From JBHJOF01 sp050330055 (lineage in GTDB: Bacteria > Pseudomonadota > Alphaproteobacteria > Kiloniellales > JAKSDN01), in the NCBI GenBank assembly GCA_050330055.1, contig JBHJOF010000289.1, forward strand, positions 1 to 18,580: a stretch of 18,580 nucleotides of DNA, written 5' to 3'. Positions 1 through 7,176 of the stretch are shown piece by piece. The stretch's first letter is position 1. Each line of letters opens with the position of its first letter. Position numbers and translations under genes: made by a program. The notes below the pieces were generated by a model. The model saw only the letters and a list, made by a program, of their open reading frames with translations. It had not been told where the DNA came from and searched no databases.

Positions 1-508
1 CGTCGCGCTCGCCGGCGACGTGGGCCAGGGTCACGGCGCCCTCGCCCAGCAGCGCGACTGCGTCGGCCAGGGCCTGCGGGTCGCGCGCGCCGGCCTCGGT
101 GGCGAGGCCGCGGAAGTAGTGGCGCAGCAGCCGCTTGTGCTCGGCCGCGGCGGCGCGGACCGGATGGTCGGGGTCGGAGAACTCGGCGCTGGCGTTGACG
201 AACATGCAGCCGCTGAAGCCCGGCTTGCGCAGCCACTCGTCGAGCACGTCGAAAGCGGCCAGCAGGCGCTCACGCGGCGTTCTGGCGCGCTGCTCGATCT
301 CGCGCATGAACCAGTTGCGGAACTCCTCGTCGCGCCGGCGCAGCGCCGCAAGGATCAGCTCGTCCTTGGAGTGGAAGTGATTGTAGAGCGTCATCTTGGC
401 GCAGCCGGATTCGGCCAGGATGCGGTCGATGCCGGTGGCCTGATAGCCGTCGCGGCAGAACAGCGCGGCGGCCGTCTCGATCAGTTCATTGCGGCAGTTG
501 CGGCGCAT
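1..508 (-). CDS. TetR/AcrR-family transcriptional repressor (3' end beyond the window)
   Basis: The first 169 residues are visible; the gene runs off the left edge. The N-terminus (about residues 7-53) is a TetR helix-turn-helix: an ETAAALF helix, a turn at DGYQATGIDRI, and a recognition helix ending in TLYNHFHSKDELI, which is the family signature. The rest is a helical ligand-binding and dimerisation domain (RERLLAAFDVLDEW, then GCMFVNASAEFSD) like regulators of the YxaF/LmrA kind; the ligand cannot be read from sequence. The ATG at 508 gives a standard N-terminus. The gene is divergent from the DUF1127 and split-barrel flavoprotein genes, and the region between them carries palindromes suited to a TetR dimer, so it probably represses itself and these neighbours. 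Family assignment is firm; the target is inferred. Confidence 0.93.
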   Translation of the reverse strand, partial: MRRNCRNELIETAAALFCRDGYQATGIDRILAESGCAKMTLYNHFHSKDELILAALRRRDEEFRNWFMREIEQRARTPRERLLAAFDVLDEWLRKPGFSGCMFVNASAEFSDPDHPVRAAAAEHKRLLRHYFRGLATEAGARDPQALADAVALLGEGAVTLAHVAGERD

Positions 509-549
509 GTCAGTCCCAGTTCAGTCCCATCCAGCGGTCCGGTCGGCCT

Positions 550-582
550 AGTATACCAAGCTGTCTGCCAAAATTTAGGCAG
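550..582 (-). promoter_or_regulatory. Candidate promoter and palindrome upstream of the TetR gene
   Basis: Read on the minus strand, TATACT at 555-550 is a good -10 box about 42 bases before the TetR ATG. No convincing -35 is seen. In its place lies a palindrome at 565-582 (ctgccaaaatttaggcag), 16 of 18 positions self-complementary, which is a plausible binding site for a dimeric regulator. Bases 557-566 (caagctgtct) recur as a perfect inverted copy at 667-676 (agacagcttg), next to the -35 of the rightward promoter. Protein binding is inferred only. Confidence 0.45.
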
Positions 583-673
583 CCATCCCTCCGATTCCAA
601 GCCACTCCCGAGAAATCCTAATAGCTGCCTGGAAACATGAATAATTTTTAAGGAAGGATAGGGCCTAGACAGC

Positions 674-701
674 TTGAAGAACAGACTGGTCTGTCTATAT
701 C
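674..701 (+). promoter_or_regulatory. Candidate sigma-70-type promoter for the DUF1127/flavoprotein genes
   Basis: TTGAAG (674-679) and TATATC (696-701) match the -35 and -10 consensus at 4 of 6 positions each and are separated by 16 bases. The region is far richer in A/T than the surrounding coding DNA. Transcription would begin near 708 and leave a leader of about 95 bases before the ATG at 804. A palindrome fills the spacer (see the operator entry), which supports this being a regulated promoter. Confidence 0.45.
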
Positions 702-717
702 AGAGAGACTGTTCTGT
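681..717. promoter_or_regulatory. Two-copy palindromic operator, probable TetR-family binding sites
   Basis: Copy 1 (681-694, acagactggtctgt) has arms ACAGAC/GTCTGT with 12 of 14 positions paired. Copy 2 (704-717, agagactgttctgt) matches copy 1 at 12 of 14 positions and starts 23 bases later. Copy 1 lies between the -35 and -10 boxes and copy 2 covers the expected transcription start, the usual places for a repressor to block RNA polymerase. TetR-family operators are commonly short palindromes with AGAC/GTCT half-sites, and the TetR gene is divergent next door. Sequence and placement are seen; binding is inferred. Confidence 0.55.
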
Positions 718-803
718 CAACCAAGTGGGCGGCCCGGTCGAGGGCCGCAAGGGAGACGGCGCCAGGGAGTCCGATGGCGCCGGACAAGCAACGAGGCATC
801 CTG

Positions 804-1217
804 ATGAGTCAGCATAGTTCGCAGCGTTCTCAAAGACTTGAAGACCCTTTTGCCGACCCGCTGAGCCCGGGGGGCGGCGTCGCCGTCGCCCGCCTGCGTG
901 CCCTGCGGGACCGCCAGCACGCGGTGGACGAGGCGCTGGCCGCCACCCTCCGCCTGATCGGTCGGCTGCTGGCTCGCGCCGGGGCAGCCCTGGAGCGCTC
1001 GCGCCAGCGCCGGCTGGCGTTGCGCGACCTGCGCGCGCTGGACGACCATCTGCTGGCCGATATCGGGCTCAGCCGGCCGCTGCTGGGCGTGATCGCCAAA
1101 GATCTGGCACGCGCCCGCCCCAGCAGATCGCACAAGCGAAGCGGGCGCTGCGAGCGGCGCACGACCGGCCGGAGACAGCGCTGCGGCCGCCCGCTGACGA
1201 CCTGCACGGCGTCCTGA
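804..1217 (+). CDS. DUF1127 (YjiS-like) domain protein
   Basis: A 137-residue basic protein. Residues about 69-91 (RRLALRDLRALDDHLLADIGLSR) form the DUF1127 motif, a short Arg-rich helix pair common in alphaproteobacteria. Some stand-alone members are reported to bind RNA or affect phosphate and stress physiology; the role here is unknown. The first 60 residues are Ala/Arg-rich helical sequence, and the tail after residue 100 is very basic and low in complexity, so the protein is longer than the usual 50-100 residues. The ATG at 804 was chosen because AACGAGG precedes it at 7 bases; an in-frame ATG at 774 lacks such a site. It is probably co-transcribed with the flavoprotein gene 46 bases downstream. 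Confidence 0.75.
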   Translation: MSQHSSQRSQRLEDPFADPLSPGGGVAVARLRALRDRQHAVDEALAATLRLIGRLLARAGAALERSRQRRLALRDLRALDDHLLADIGLSRPLLGVIAKDLARARPSRSHKRSGRCERRTTGRRQRCGRPLTTCTAS

Positions 1218-1263
1218 CGGTCGCAAAGCAAAACTCAGCCGCGGAGCGGAAAGGACCTGGCCA

Positions 1264-1938
1264 ATGGGATCGCCACTGGAACCCGGGGGCACCGCCCAGC
1301 CGCCGGTCAGCGACGTCGCCTTCTCGCCGGCGGTCAAGGCGGCGCAACAGCGCCTCGGTTCGCGCGCCGGCTATGAGCGCATGGAACGCAAGGCCGGCTG
1401 GCGCGACCGCGTGACGCCTGACCTGGCCGCCTTCGTCGCCGAGCGCGATTCCTTCTACCTGGCGACGGCGAGCGCAGCGGGCCAACCCTACGTGCAGCAC
1501 CGCGGCGGGCCCAAGGGCTTCCTTAAAGTGCTCGACGACAAGACCCTGGCGATCGCCGACTTCAGCGGCAACCGCCAGTACATTACCCTCGGCAACCTGT
1601 CCGAGAACGACCGCGTATTCCTCTTCCTCATGGATTACGCGAACCAGCGAAGGGTCAAGATCTGGGGCCGGGGCCGCTCGCTCGAGGACGACCCGGCGCT
1701 GCTGGCGCGCCTCACACCCGAAGGCTATCAGGCGCGACCGGAGCGGGCCTTGCTGTTCACCATCGAAGCCTGGGACGTGAACTGCCCCCAGCATATCGTG
1801 CGCCGCTACGACGAGGAGCAGATCGCGCGCGCCGTCGGCAAGCTGCAGGCGCGCATCGACGAGCTCGAGGCGGAGGCAGCCGCGCTGCGCGGCCGCTTAG
1901 CCGCCCTATCGGCAGGCGAAGCTGGGACAGGCGGCTGA
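1264..1938 (+). CDS. Pyridoxamine 5'-phosphate oxidase family (FMN-binding split barrel) protein
   Basis: A 224-residue cytoplasmic protein with the split-barrel fold of the PNPOx-like flavin-binding group. The core runs from about residue 50 to 170: FVAERDSFYLATASAAGQP, then the barrel strand FLKVLDDKTLAIADFSGNRQYITLGNL, then VFLFLMDYANQRRVKIWGRG. These are the conserved blocks of general stress or flavin-nucleotide-binding members, not of the PdxH enzyme. The C-terminus (about 190-215, KLQARIDELEAEAAALRGRLAAL) is a predicted coiled coil, perhaps for dimerisation. AAAGGA lies about 10 bases before the ATG. Such genes often stand next to a TetR regulator, and the divergent repressor here fits. 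The substrate is unknown; a redox or detoxification role is inference. Confidence 0.85.
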   Translation: MGSPLEPGGTAQPPVSDVAFSPAVKAAQQRLGSRAGYERMERKAGWRDRVTPDLAAFVAERDSFYLATASAAGQPYVQHRGGPKGFLKVLDDKTLAIADFSGNRQYITLGNLSENDRVFLFLMDYANQRRVKIWGRGRSLEDDPALLARLTPEGYQARPERALLFTIEAWDVNCPQHIVRRYDEEQIARAVGKLQARIDELEAEAAALRGRLAALSAGEAGTGG

Positions 1939-2020
1939 CCGCCCGCCGCCCGCTATCCGAACAGGCTTGGACCCTGCCGCCACGGCGCGCTGGACCGGCT
2001 CGGGGTGTCACGAGTTTATT

Positions 2021-2061
2021 CCTTGTCCGCGCCCCTGGGATCGCTATATCGGAAGACAAGG
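2021..2061 (+). promoter_or_regulatory. Weak promoter-like signal flanked by an inverted repeat, upstream of the molybdenum hydroxylase genes
   Basis: TTGTCC (2023-2028) and TATATC (2045-2050) are spaced by 16 bases and lie about 135 bases before the first subunit. They are bracketed by a perfect 7-base inverted repeat, CCTTGTC (2021-2027) and GACAAGG (2055-2061). The box matches are only 4 of 6 each, so this is tentative. The rest of the 1939-2184 gap shows no gene and no convincing terminator. Confidence 0.28.
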
Positions 2062-2184
2062 GGAGACGCGGCCCGTGTCGCCATAGGCGCGTGGGCAGTC
2101 TGACAAGCTCGGAACGGACCAGCCGCGGGAGACGGCCGACGGACTCCCACCAATTGGGGAGCCCCAGCAGGGGGAGCCAGGGTC

Positions 2185-2643
2185 ATGATCACGCTCACCG
2201 TTAACGGTGAAGCCCGCCAGCTCGAGGTGGCGGGCGATACGCCGTTGCTCTGGGTGCTGCGCGACGAGCTGGGCCTGACCGGCACCAAGTACGGCTGCGG
2301 CGCGGCGCTCTGCGGCGCCTGCACGGTGCATGTCGACGGCCTCGCGGTGCGGTCCTGCACGACCGCCGTGGCCGAGGTCGCCGACGCGCAGGTGGTCACC
2401 ATCGAGGGCCTGTCCGGCCGGGTCGCCGCGGCCGTGCAACAGGCCTGGGAAAGTCTCGACGTCGTGCAGTGCGGCTACTGCCAGAGCGGCCAGGTCATGT
2501 CGGCGGTCGCCCTGCTGGCCGAGAACCCGGCGCCGAGCGACGGCGACATCGACGCCGCGATGAGCGGCACCGTCTGCCGCTGCGCCACCTATCACCGCAT
2601 CCGCGCCGCCATCCACGAGGCGGCCAAGCGCCTGGAGGGCTAG
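2185..2643 (+). CDS. 2Fe-2S subunit of a molybdenum hydroxylase (isoquinoline 1-oxidoreductase alpha-type)
   Basis: 152 residues, the usual length for the IorA-like small subunit of xanthine-oxidase-family enzymes. The N-terminal ferredoxin-like domain binds one 2Fe-2S cluster through Cys38, Cys43, Cys46 and Cys58 (CGAALCGACTVHVDG). The C-terminal four-helix domain binds the second through Cys96/Cys99 (QCGYCQSGQVM) and Cys131/Cys133 (CRCATYHRIR). All eight cysteines are intact, so it should carry electrons from the molybdenum site to an external acceptor. It has no export signal; it is probably carried across the membrane by the Tat signal of its partner, as known for this type. Four bases separate its stop from the large-subunit ATG, so the two are one operon. 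Substrate unknown. Confidence 0.95.
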   Translation: MITLTVNGEARQLEVAGDTPLLWVLRDELGLTGTKYGCGAALCGACTVHVDGLAVRSCTTAVAEVADAQVVTIEGLSGRVAAAVQQAWESLDVVQCGYCQSGQVMSAVALLAENPAPSDGDIDAAMSGTVCRCATYHRIRAAIHEAAKRLEG

Positions 2644-2647
2644 GACC

Positions 2648-4834
2648 ATGCTGGCCAGGATCGGACGAGCCGCGCGGCCGAGCCGGCGGCAGTTCCTGAT
2701 CGCCGGCGCCGCGGCCGGCGTCGGGCTGGTGATCGGGCTGCGCGCCCTTCCGGTGCGCGCCCGTCTGGCCGCCGCGCAGAGCGCCAGTCCACAGCCTGAC
2801 GCCTTCGTACGCATCGCGCCGAACGGCGACGTCACGGTGATCTGCAAGCACATCGAGTTCGGCCAGGGCAGCCACACCGGCCTTGCCACGCTGGTCGCCG
2901 AGGAGCTCGGCGCCGACTGGACCAAGGTGCGGGCCGAGGCGGCGCCGGCCGACGCCGCGCTCTACAACAACCTGCTGTGGGGTGCGATCCAGGGGACCGG
3001 CGGCAGCTCGAGCATGGCCAACGCCTTCGAGCAGATGCGCACCATGGGCGCCATGGCGCGCGCCATGCTGGTCGAGGAGGCGGCCGAAACCTGGGAGGTG
3101 CCGGCCAGCGAGATCACCGTACGAGAGGGCAGGCTGAGCCACGTCGGCTCCGGCCGCACCGCGCCCTTCGGCGAGTTCGCCCAACGCGCCGCCAAGCGGC
3201 CGCCGCCGGCCAGCGTGACCCTGAAGGATCCCAAGGACTTCAACCTGATCGGGCGGCTGGTGCCGCGGCTCGATACGCAGGCCAAGACGAACGGCACCGC
3301 GATCTACACCATCGACGTGAAGCTGCCCGGCATGCTGACCGCGCTGATCGCGCGGCCGCCACGCTTCGGCGGCAAGGTACGCGCCTTCGAACCCGCTGCC
3401 GCCTTGGGGGTGCCCGGCGTGGTCGACGTGGTCCAGGTGCCGAGCGGCATCGCCGTGCTCGGCCGCGGCTTCTGGGCCGCCAAGCAGGGCCGCGACGCGC
3501 TGCAGATCGAGTGGGACGACAGCGCCGCGGAAACCCGCGGCACCAGCGAGATCATGGAAGACTACAAGCGCCTCGCCGGCCGGCCCGGCGAGATCGTGCG
3601 CCAGGACGGCAGCACCGAGCAGGCCCTGTCCAAGGCCGTCAAGGTGATCGAGGCCAGTTACGAGTTCCCCTTCCTGGCGCACGCGCCGATGGAGCCGGTG
3701 AACTGCGTGATCCGCCTGGGCGCCGACGGCTGCGAGATCTGGACCGGCTCGCAGCTCCCCACCATCGACCAGGCCGCCGCCGCCGCCGTCCTCGGGCTGG
3801 AGCCTCAGCAGGTGACGATCAATACCCTGTTCGCCGGCGGCAGCTTCGGGCGGCGCGCGACGCCCGACGCCGACATGGTCACCGAGGCGGCCGAGATCGC
3901 CAAGGCGATCGGCGGCCGCGCCCCGGTGAAGCTGCTCTGGACCCGCGAGGACGACATCAAGGGTGGCCGCTATCGGCCGATGTACTATCACACGCTGAAG
4001 GCCGGACTGGACAAGGACGGCGCCATCGTCGCCTGGATGCACCGCATCGTCGGCCAGTCGATCCTGCGCGGCACGCCCTTCGCCGGGGCGCTGATCCGCG
4101 ACGGCATCGACCAGACCTCGGTCGAAGGCGCGCAGAACATCCCCTACGCCATCCCCAACCTGACCGTCGACCTGCACACCACCGAGCTGGGCATTCCCGT
4201 GCTGTGGTGGCGCTCGGTCGGCTCCAGTCACACGGCCTATGCCGTCGAATGCTTCATGGACGAGCTGGTCGAGCTGGCCCATCGTAACCCGGTCGGCATG
4301 CGCCTCCTCATGCTGAAGGACCGCCCGCGCCATCAGGCCGTGCTGAAGCTGGCGGCCGAGAAGGCCAACTGGCAGGAGCCACTCGGCAAGGGACGCGGGC
4401 GCGGCGTCGCGCTGCACGAATCATTCAGCAGCATCGTCGCCCAGGTGGCCGAGGTGGCGATCGACGGCGACGGCAAGCTGCGGGTCGAACGGGTGGTCTG
4501 CGCAGTCGACTGCGGCCTGGCGGTCAATCCCGACGTCATCAAGGCGCAGATGGAGGGCGGGATCGGCTACGGCCTGGGCGCCATACTGCACAACGCCATC
4601 ACCCTCGAGGGCGGCGTGGTGCAGCAGACGAACTTCGACGACTACCTGCCGCTCAGGATCGACGAGATGCCGCGCGTCGAGGTCCACATCGTGCCCTCGA
4701 GCGAGGCGCCGACCGGCGTCGGCGAGCCCGGCGTGCCGCCGATCGGCCCGGCCGTGGCCAACGCGGTCTACGCCGCGACCGGCCGCCGCATCCGCAGCCT
4801 GCCCTTCGCCCAGCAGAACCTGCGCGACGCGTGA
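2648..4834 (+). CDS. Molybdopterin-binding large subunit of a molybdenum hydroxylase (isoquinoline 1-oxidoreductase beta-type)
   Basis: 728 residues, full length for the IorB-like, FAD-free group in which the large subunit pairs with a small Fe-S protein. The N-terminus has a twin-arginine signal (Arg13-Arg14 in SRRQFLIAG, then a hydrophobic stretch to about residue 45), so the complex should be periplasmic. Cofactor-contact motifs are present: GTGGSSSMAN near 117, AGGSFGRR near 400, and GVGEPGVPP near 690, where Glu693 is the expected catalytic base. GGAGGGC in the end of the small-subunit gene serves as its ribosome site. Electrons probably go to a periplasmic cytochrome; none is encoded adjacent, and no XdhC-type maturation gene is nearby. 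Family members hydroxylate N-heterocycles or oxidise aldehydes; which applies cannot be told here. Confidence 0.93.
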   Translation: MLARIGRAARPSRRQFLIAGAAAGVGLVIGLRALPVRARLAAAQSASPQPDAFVRIAPNGDVTVICKHIEFGQGSHTGLATLVAEELGADWTKVRAEAAPADAALYNNLLWGAIQGTGGSSSMANAFEQMRTMGAMARAMLVEEAAETWEVPASEITVREGRLSHVGSGRTAPFGEFAQRAAKRPPPASVTLKDPKDFNLIGRLVPRLDTQAKTNGTAIYTIDVKLPGMLTALIARPPRFGGKVRAFEPAAALGVPGVVDVVQVPSGIAVLGRGFWAAKQGRDALQIEWDDSAAETRGTSEIMEDYKRLAGRPGEIVRQDGSTEQALSKAVKVIEASYEFPFLAHAPMEPVNCVIRLGADGCEIWTGSQLPTIDQAAAAAVLGLEPQQVTINTLFAGGSFGRRATPDADMVTEAAEIAKAIGGRAPVKLLWTREDDIKGGRYRPMYYHTLKAGLDKDGAIVAWMHRIVGQSILRGTPFAGALIRDGIDQTSVEGAQNIPYAIPNLTVDLHTTELGIPVLWWRSVGSSHTAYAVECFMDELVELAHRNPVGMRLLMLKDRPRHQAVLKLAAEKANWQEPLGKGRGRGVALHESFSSIVAQVAEVAIDGDGKLRVERVVCAVDCGLAVNPDVIKAQMEGGIGYGLGAILHNAITLEGGVVQQTNFDDYLPLRIDEMPRVEVHIVPSSEAPTGVGEPGVPPIGPAVANAVYAATGRRIRSLPFAQQNLRDA

Positions 4835-4900
4835 GCGAGGGTTGCCGCAGGCGCGACAGCGGTTGGCGCGATCGAGACTCGGCTTTCTGCTGTACCTTTT

Positions 4901-5041
4901 CGGCGCTTCGCGCCCTGTGGTCCCTAGGCCCTCCTCCGGCGCTTTGCGCCGCCTCCCCCTCGAGGGGGGAGGCGAACTAAAGTGCGGCTGCCGCTCGTCT
5001 TTTCCCTCCCCCCTTGAGGTGGAGGGTTAGGGAGGGGGGCA
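4901..5041. repeat. Intergenic G/C hairpin repeat, copy A
   Basis: This is a composite of palindromes: GGCGCTTCGCGCC, then CCTCCGGCGCTTTGCGCC, then CCTCCCCCTCGAGGGGGGAGG, and an inverted CCCTCCCCCCTTGA / GGAGGGTTAGGGAGGGGGG pair. The same modules in the same order and orientation occur at 5845-5975. It fills the space between the convergent ends of the molybdenum-hydroxylase large subunit and the dienelactone hydrolase, where its hairpins could limit read-through from both sides. Similar elements are dispersed in many alphaproteobacterial genomes and often yield spurious peptides. It contains no gene. Confidence 0.8.
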
Positions 5042-5100
5042 TCAACAAAGCGAATAGCGGAAAGCACACGCGCCCGTAAGAGTAAACGGGCGTCCTCTGC

Positions 5101-5766
5101 TCAGCGCAACTGCGTGCCCAGGAAGGCCAGCGTGCGCTCGCGCGCCAGCCTGGCGCTCTCGGCGTGATAGCTGCCGCGCTGCTCGCAGTTGAAGCCGTGT
5201 CCAGCCGGGTAGAGGTGAATGGTCGCCTCGGGGTGCAGCTTGCGCACCGCCTCGACCTGGTCGAGCGGAATCGCCTGGTCCTCTTCGCCGAAGTGCAGCA
5301 TGACCGGGCAGCGCGGCGTCTCGTTGCGCAGCTCGTGGATATTGCCGCCGTAGTAGCAGACCGCGGCGTCGACGCCTGACCGGCAGGCGGCGAGCCAGGC
5401 GACCGAGCCGCCCCAGCAGTAGCCGACGATGCCGACCTTGCCGGCCGGCTTGACCTCGGCGATGGCCGGCGCCAGGTCGAGTGCCACCTGGTCCCAGCCG
5501 ATCTTGCCGCGGATCGCGCGCCCGCGTGTGACGTCGTCGGGCTGGTAGCCGAGCTCGACCTTGCGCTCGACCCGGTCGAACAGCGCCGGGGCGATCACCA
5601 GGAAGCCGTCGGCGGCATAGCCGTCGGCGACGCCGCGGATGTGGCAGTTGACGCCGAAGATCTCCTGCGCCACCACAAGCCCGGCCTTGGGCGTTCCCTG
5701 CGGCCGCGCCACATAGGCATCCAGCTCGTGGCCGTCCGCGGCCCGCAGTCGCACCTGCTCTCCCAT
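5101..5766 (-). CDS. Dienelactone hydrolase family alpha/beta hydrolase
   Basis: 221 residues, typical for the family. The catalytic triad is Cys117 in the nucleophile elbow GYCWGG, Asp163 (HFGEEDQAIP) and His190 (PAGHGFNC). Glu36 in AQEIFGVN matches the Glu that holds the cysteine in classical dienelactone hydrolases. It should be cytoplasmic and hydrolyse a lactone or ester. The family includes carboxymethylenebutenolidase of chlorocatechol breakdown, but no other catabolic gene is present, so the substrate is open. The ATG at 5766 was chosen because GGAG precedes it by 7 bases and the protein then begins at the first conserved strand; an ATG at 5835 would add 23 unsupported residues. Hairpin repeats lie on both sides. 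Confidence 0.92.
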   Translation of the reverse strand: MGEQVRLRAADGHELDAYVARPQGTPKAGLVVAQEIFGVNCHIRGVADGYAADGFLVIAPALFDRVERKVELGYQPDDVTRGRAIRGKIGWDQVALDLAPAIAEVKPAGKVGIVGYCWGGSVAWLAACRSGVDAAVCYYGGNIHELRNETPRCPVMLHFGEEDQAIPLDQVEAVRKLHPEATIHLYPAGHGFNCEQRGSYHAESARLARERTLAFLGTQLR

Positions 5767-5844
5767 GACGCGTCTCCATTTGGTGCGACGGGATGCAATC
5801 ACGTTAGGCATGACCGAGTCTAGTCGGCAGAACAAGGCCCCTTT

Positions 5845-5975
5845 GGCGCTCCGCGCCGTCCCCCCTCCCGGCGCCTTGCGCCGACCTCCCCCGCAAGGGG
5901 GGAGGTGAACAAACCTTGCGGACCACCAAGTTTGTTACCCTCCCCCCTTGCGGGGGAGGGTTGGGAGGGGGGTAT
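5845..5975. repeat. Intergenic G/C hairpin repeat, copy B
   Basis: This copy has the same order of modules as copy A: GGCGCTCCGCGCC, then CCCGGCGCCTTGCGCC, then CCTCCCCCGCAAGGGGGGAGG, and a CCCTCCCCCCTTGC / GGGAGGGTTGGGAGGGGGG pair. It is in direct orientation relative to copy A. It lies in the 311-base gap between the dienelactone hydrolase start and the ychF end. Peptides encoded across it (SPLAGE- and ARRREGG-type) are the spurious translations typical of this repeat. Nothing else recognisable is in the gap. Confidence 0.8.
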
Positions 5976-6077
5976 CCGCGAAGCGGACCGCAAGATTGAG
6001 ACAGGACCGCCTAAAGCGCCGAGCTGCCGCAAACATCAGAGGATGACAGCGCTAAGAAATGCGTTCGGCGGCACGTC

Positions 6078-7175
6078 TCACACATTGAAGCGGAAGTGGA
6101 AGACGTCGCCGTCCTGCACGACGTAGTCGCGGCCCTCGATGCGCATCTTGCCGGCCTCCTTGGCGCCGGCCTCGCCACCGCAGGCGATGAAGTCGTCGTA
6201 GGCGATGGTCTCGGCGCGGATGAAGCCGCGCTCGAAGTCGGTATGGATCACGCCGGCGGCCTCCGGCGCCTTGGCGCCGCGCCGCAGAGTCCAGGCGCGC
6301 GCCTCCTTGGGCCCGGCGGTAAAGAAGGTGATGAGATCGAGCAGCGCATAGCCGGCGCGAATCACCCGCGCCAGGCCCGGCTCCTCAAGACTCAGGCTCT
6401 CCAGGAACGCGCGCTTGTCCGCGGGATCGCTGAGCTGCGCCACCTCGGCCTCGATGGCGGCGGAGATCACCACGAAGCCGGCGCCCTGCCTGGCCGCGTA
6501 ATCGGCGACCCTGGCCGAGTAGGCATTGCCGGCAGCGGCCGCTGCCTCGTCGACGTTGGCGGCATAGAGCACCGGCTTGGCGGTCAGCAGTTGAAGCTGG
6601 CGCAGCACCGGCCGCTGCTCATCGCGCAGCACGACGCTGCGCGCCGGGCGGCCCTCGCGCAGCGCGGCCGCCACCGGCTCCAGCACCTCGAGCCTGCGCT
6701 TGGACTCCTTGTCGCTGCCGCGCGCCCGCTTGATGGCGGCGTCCAACTGCTTCTCGACCGACTCCAGATCGGCCAGCATCAGCTCGGTCTCGACCGTCTC
6801 GGCGTCGCGCAGCGGATCGACCGAGCCCTCGACGTGGGTCACCTCGCCCTCGAAGCAGCGCAGCACCTGGACGATGGCGTCGACCTCGCGGATGTTGGCG
6901 AGGAACTGATTGCCCAGGCCCTCGCCCTTGGAGGCGCCGCGCACCAGGCCGGCGATGTCGACGAACTCCAGCACCGTCGGCACGATCTTGGCCGACTTGG
7001 CGAGCGCGGCGATCCTGTCGAGGCGCGGATCGGGCACCGGCACGCGGCCGACGTTGGGCTCGATGGTGCAGAAAGGGTAGTTGGCGGCCTCCGCCGCCGC
7101 GGTCTCGGTGAGCGCATTGAACAGGGTCGACTTGCCGACGTTGGGCAAGCCGACGATGCCGCAGTTGAAGCCCAT
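6078..7175 (-). CDS. ychF: Redox-regulated ATPase YchF (Obg-family P-loop protein)
   Basis: 365 residues, the standard length. The P-loop is residues 9-16 (GLPNVGKS), switch II is DIAGLV (73-78), and the base-recognition motif is NVDE (207-210) in place of the GTPase NKxD, which explains the ATP preference of YchF. A helical coiled-coil insert (about 130-195) and a C-terminal TGS domain ending in VQDGDVFHFRFNV follow. YchF associates with ribosomes and acts in translation and oxidative-stress control. The ATG at 7175 starts the conserved MGFNCGIVGLPNVGKS; a longer frame from 7235 only back-translates the Gly/Ala tail of pth. The start is one base after the pth stop, so the two are probably translationally coupled. 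A Cys at position 36 lies in the switch I region. Confidence 0.98.
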   Translation of the reverse strand: MGFNCGIVGLPNVGKSTLFNALTETAAAEAANYPFCTIEPNVGRVPVPDPRLDRIAALAKSAKIVPTVLEFVDIAGLVRGASKGEGLGNQFLANIREVDAIVQVLRCFEGEVTHVEGSVDPLRDAETVETELMLADLESVEKQLDAAIKRARGSDKESKRRLEVLEPVAAALREGRPARSVVLRDEQRPVLRQLQLLTAKPVLYAANVDEAAAAAGNAYSARVADYAARQGAGFVVISAAIEAEVAQLSDPADKRAFLESLSLEEPGLARVIRAGYALLDLITFFTAGPKEARAWTLRRGAKAPEAAGVIHTDFERGFIRAETIAYDDFIACGGEAGAKEAGKMRIEGRDYVVQDGDVFHFRFNV

Positions 7176-7176
7176 G

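Noticed and set aside
509..803. Possible small RNA or short gene in the A/T-rich divergent region
   Set aside because: No open frame with a ribosome site and no terminator-like hairpin; promoters and operators explain the composition.
2495..4417. 640-residue open frame on the minus strand
   Set aside because: It lies opposite the molybdenum hydroxylase subunits, whose cofactor motifs are intact. The frame is rich in His/Gly/Ala/Asp, as expected from the reverse of high-GC codons, and matches no family.
5820..6126. Short open frames on both strands with SPLAGE- and ARRREGG-type peptides
   Set aside because: These are translations of the hairpin repeat, a familiar source of spurious gene calls in alphaproteobacteria.
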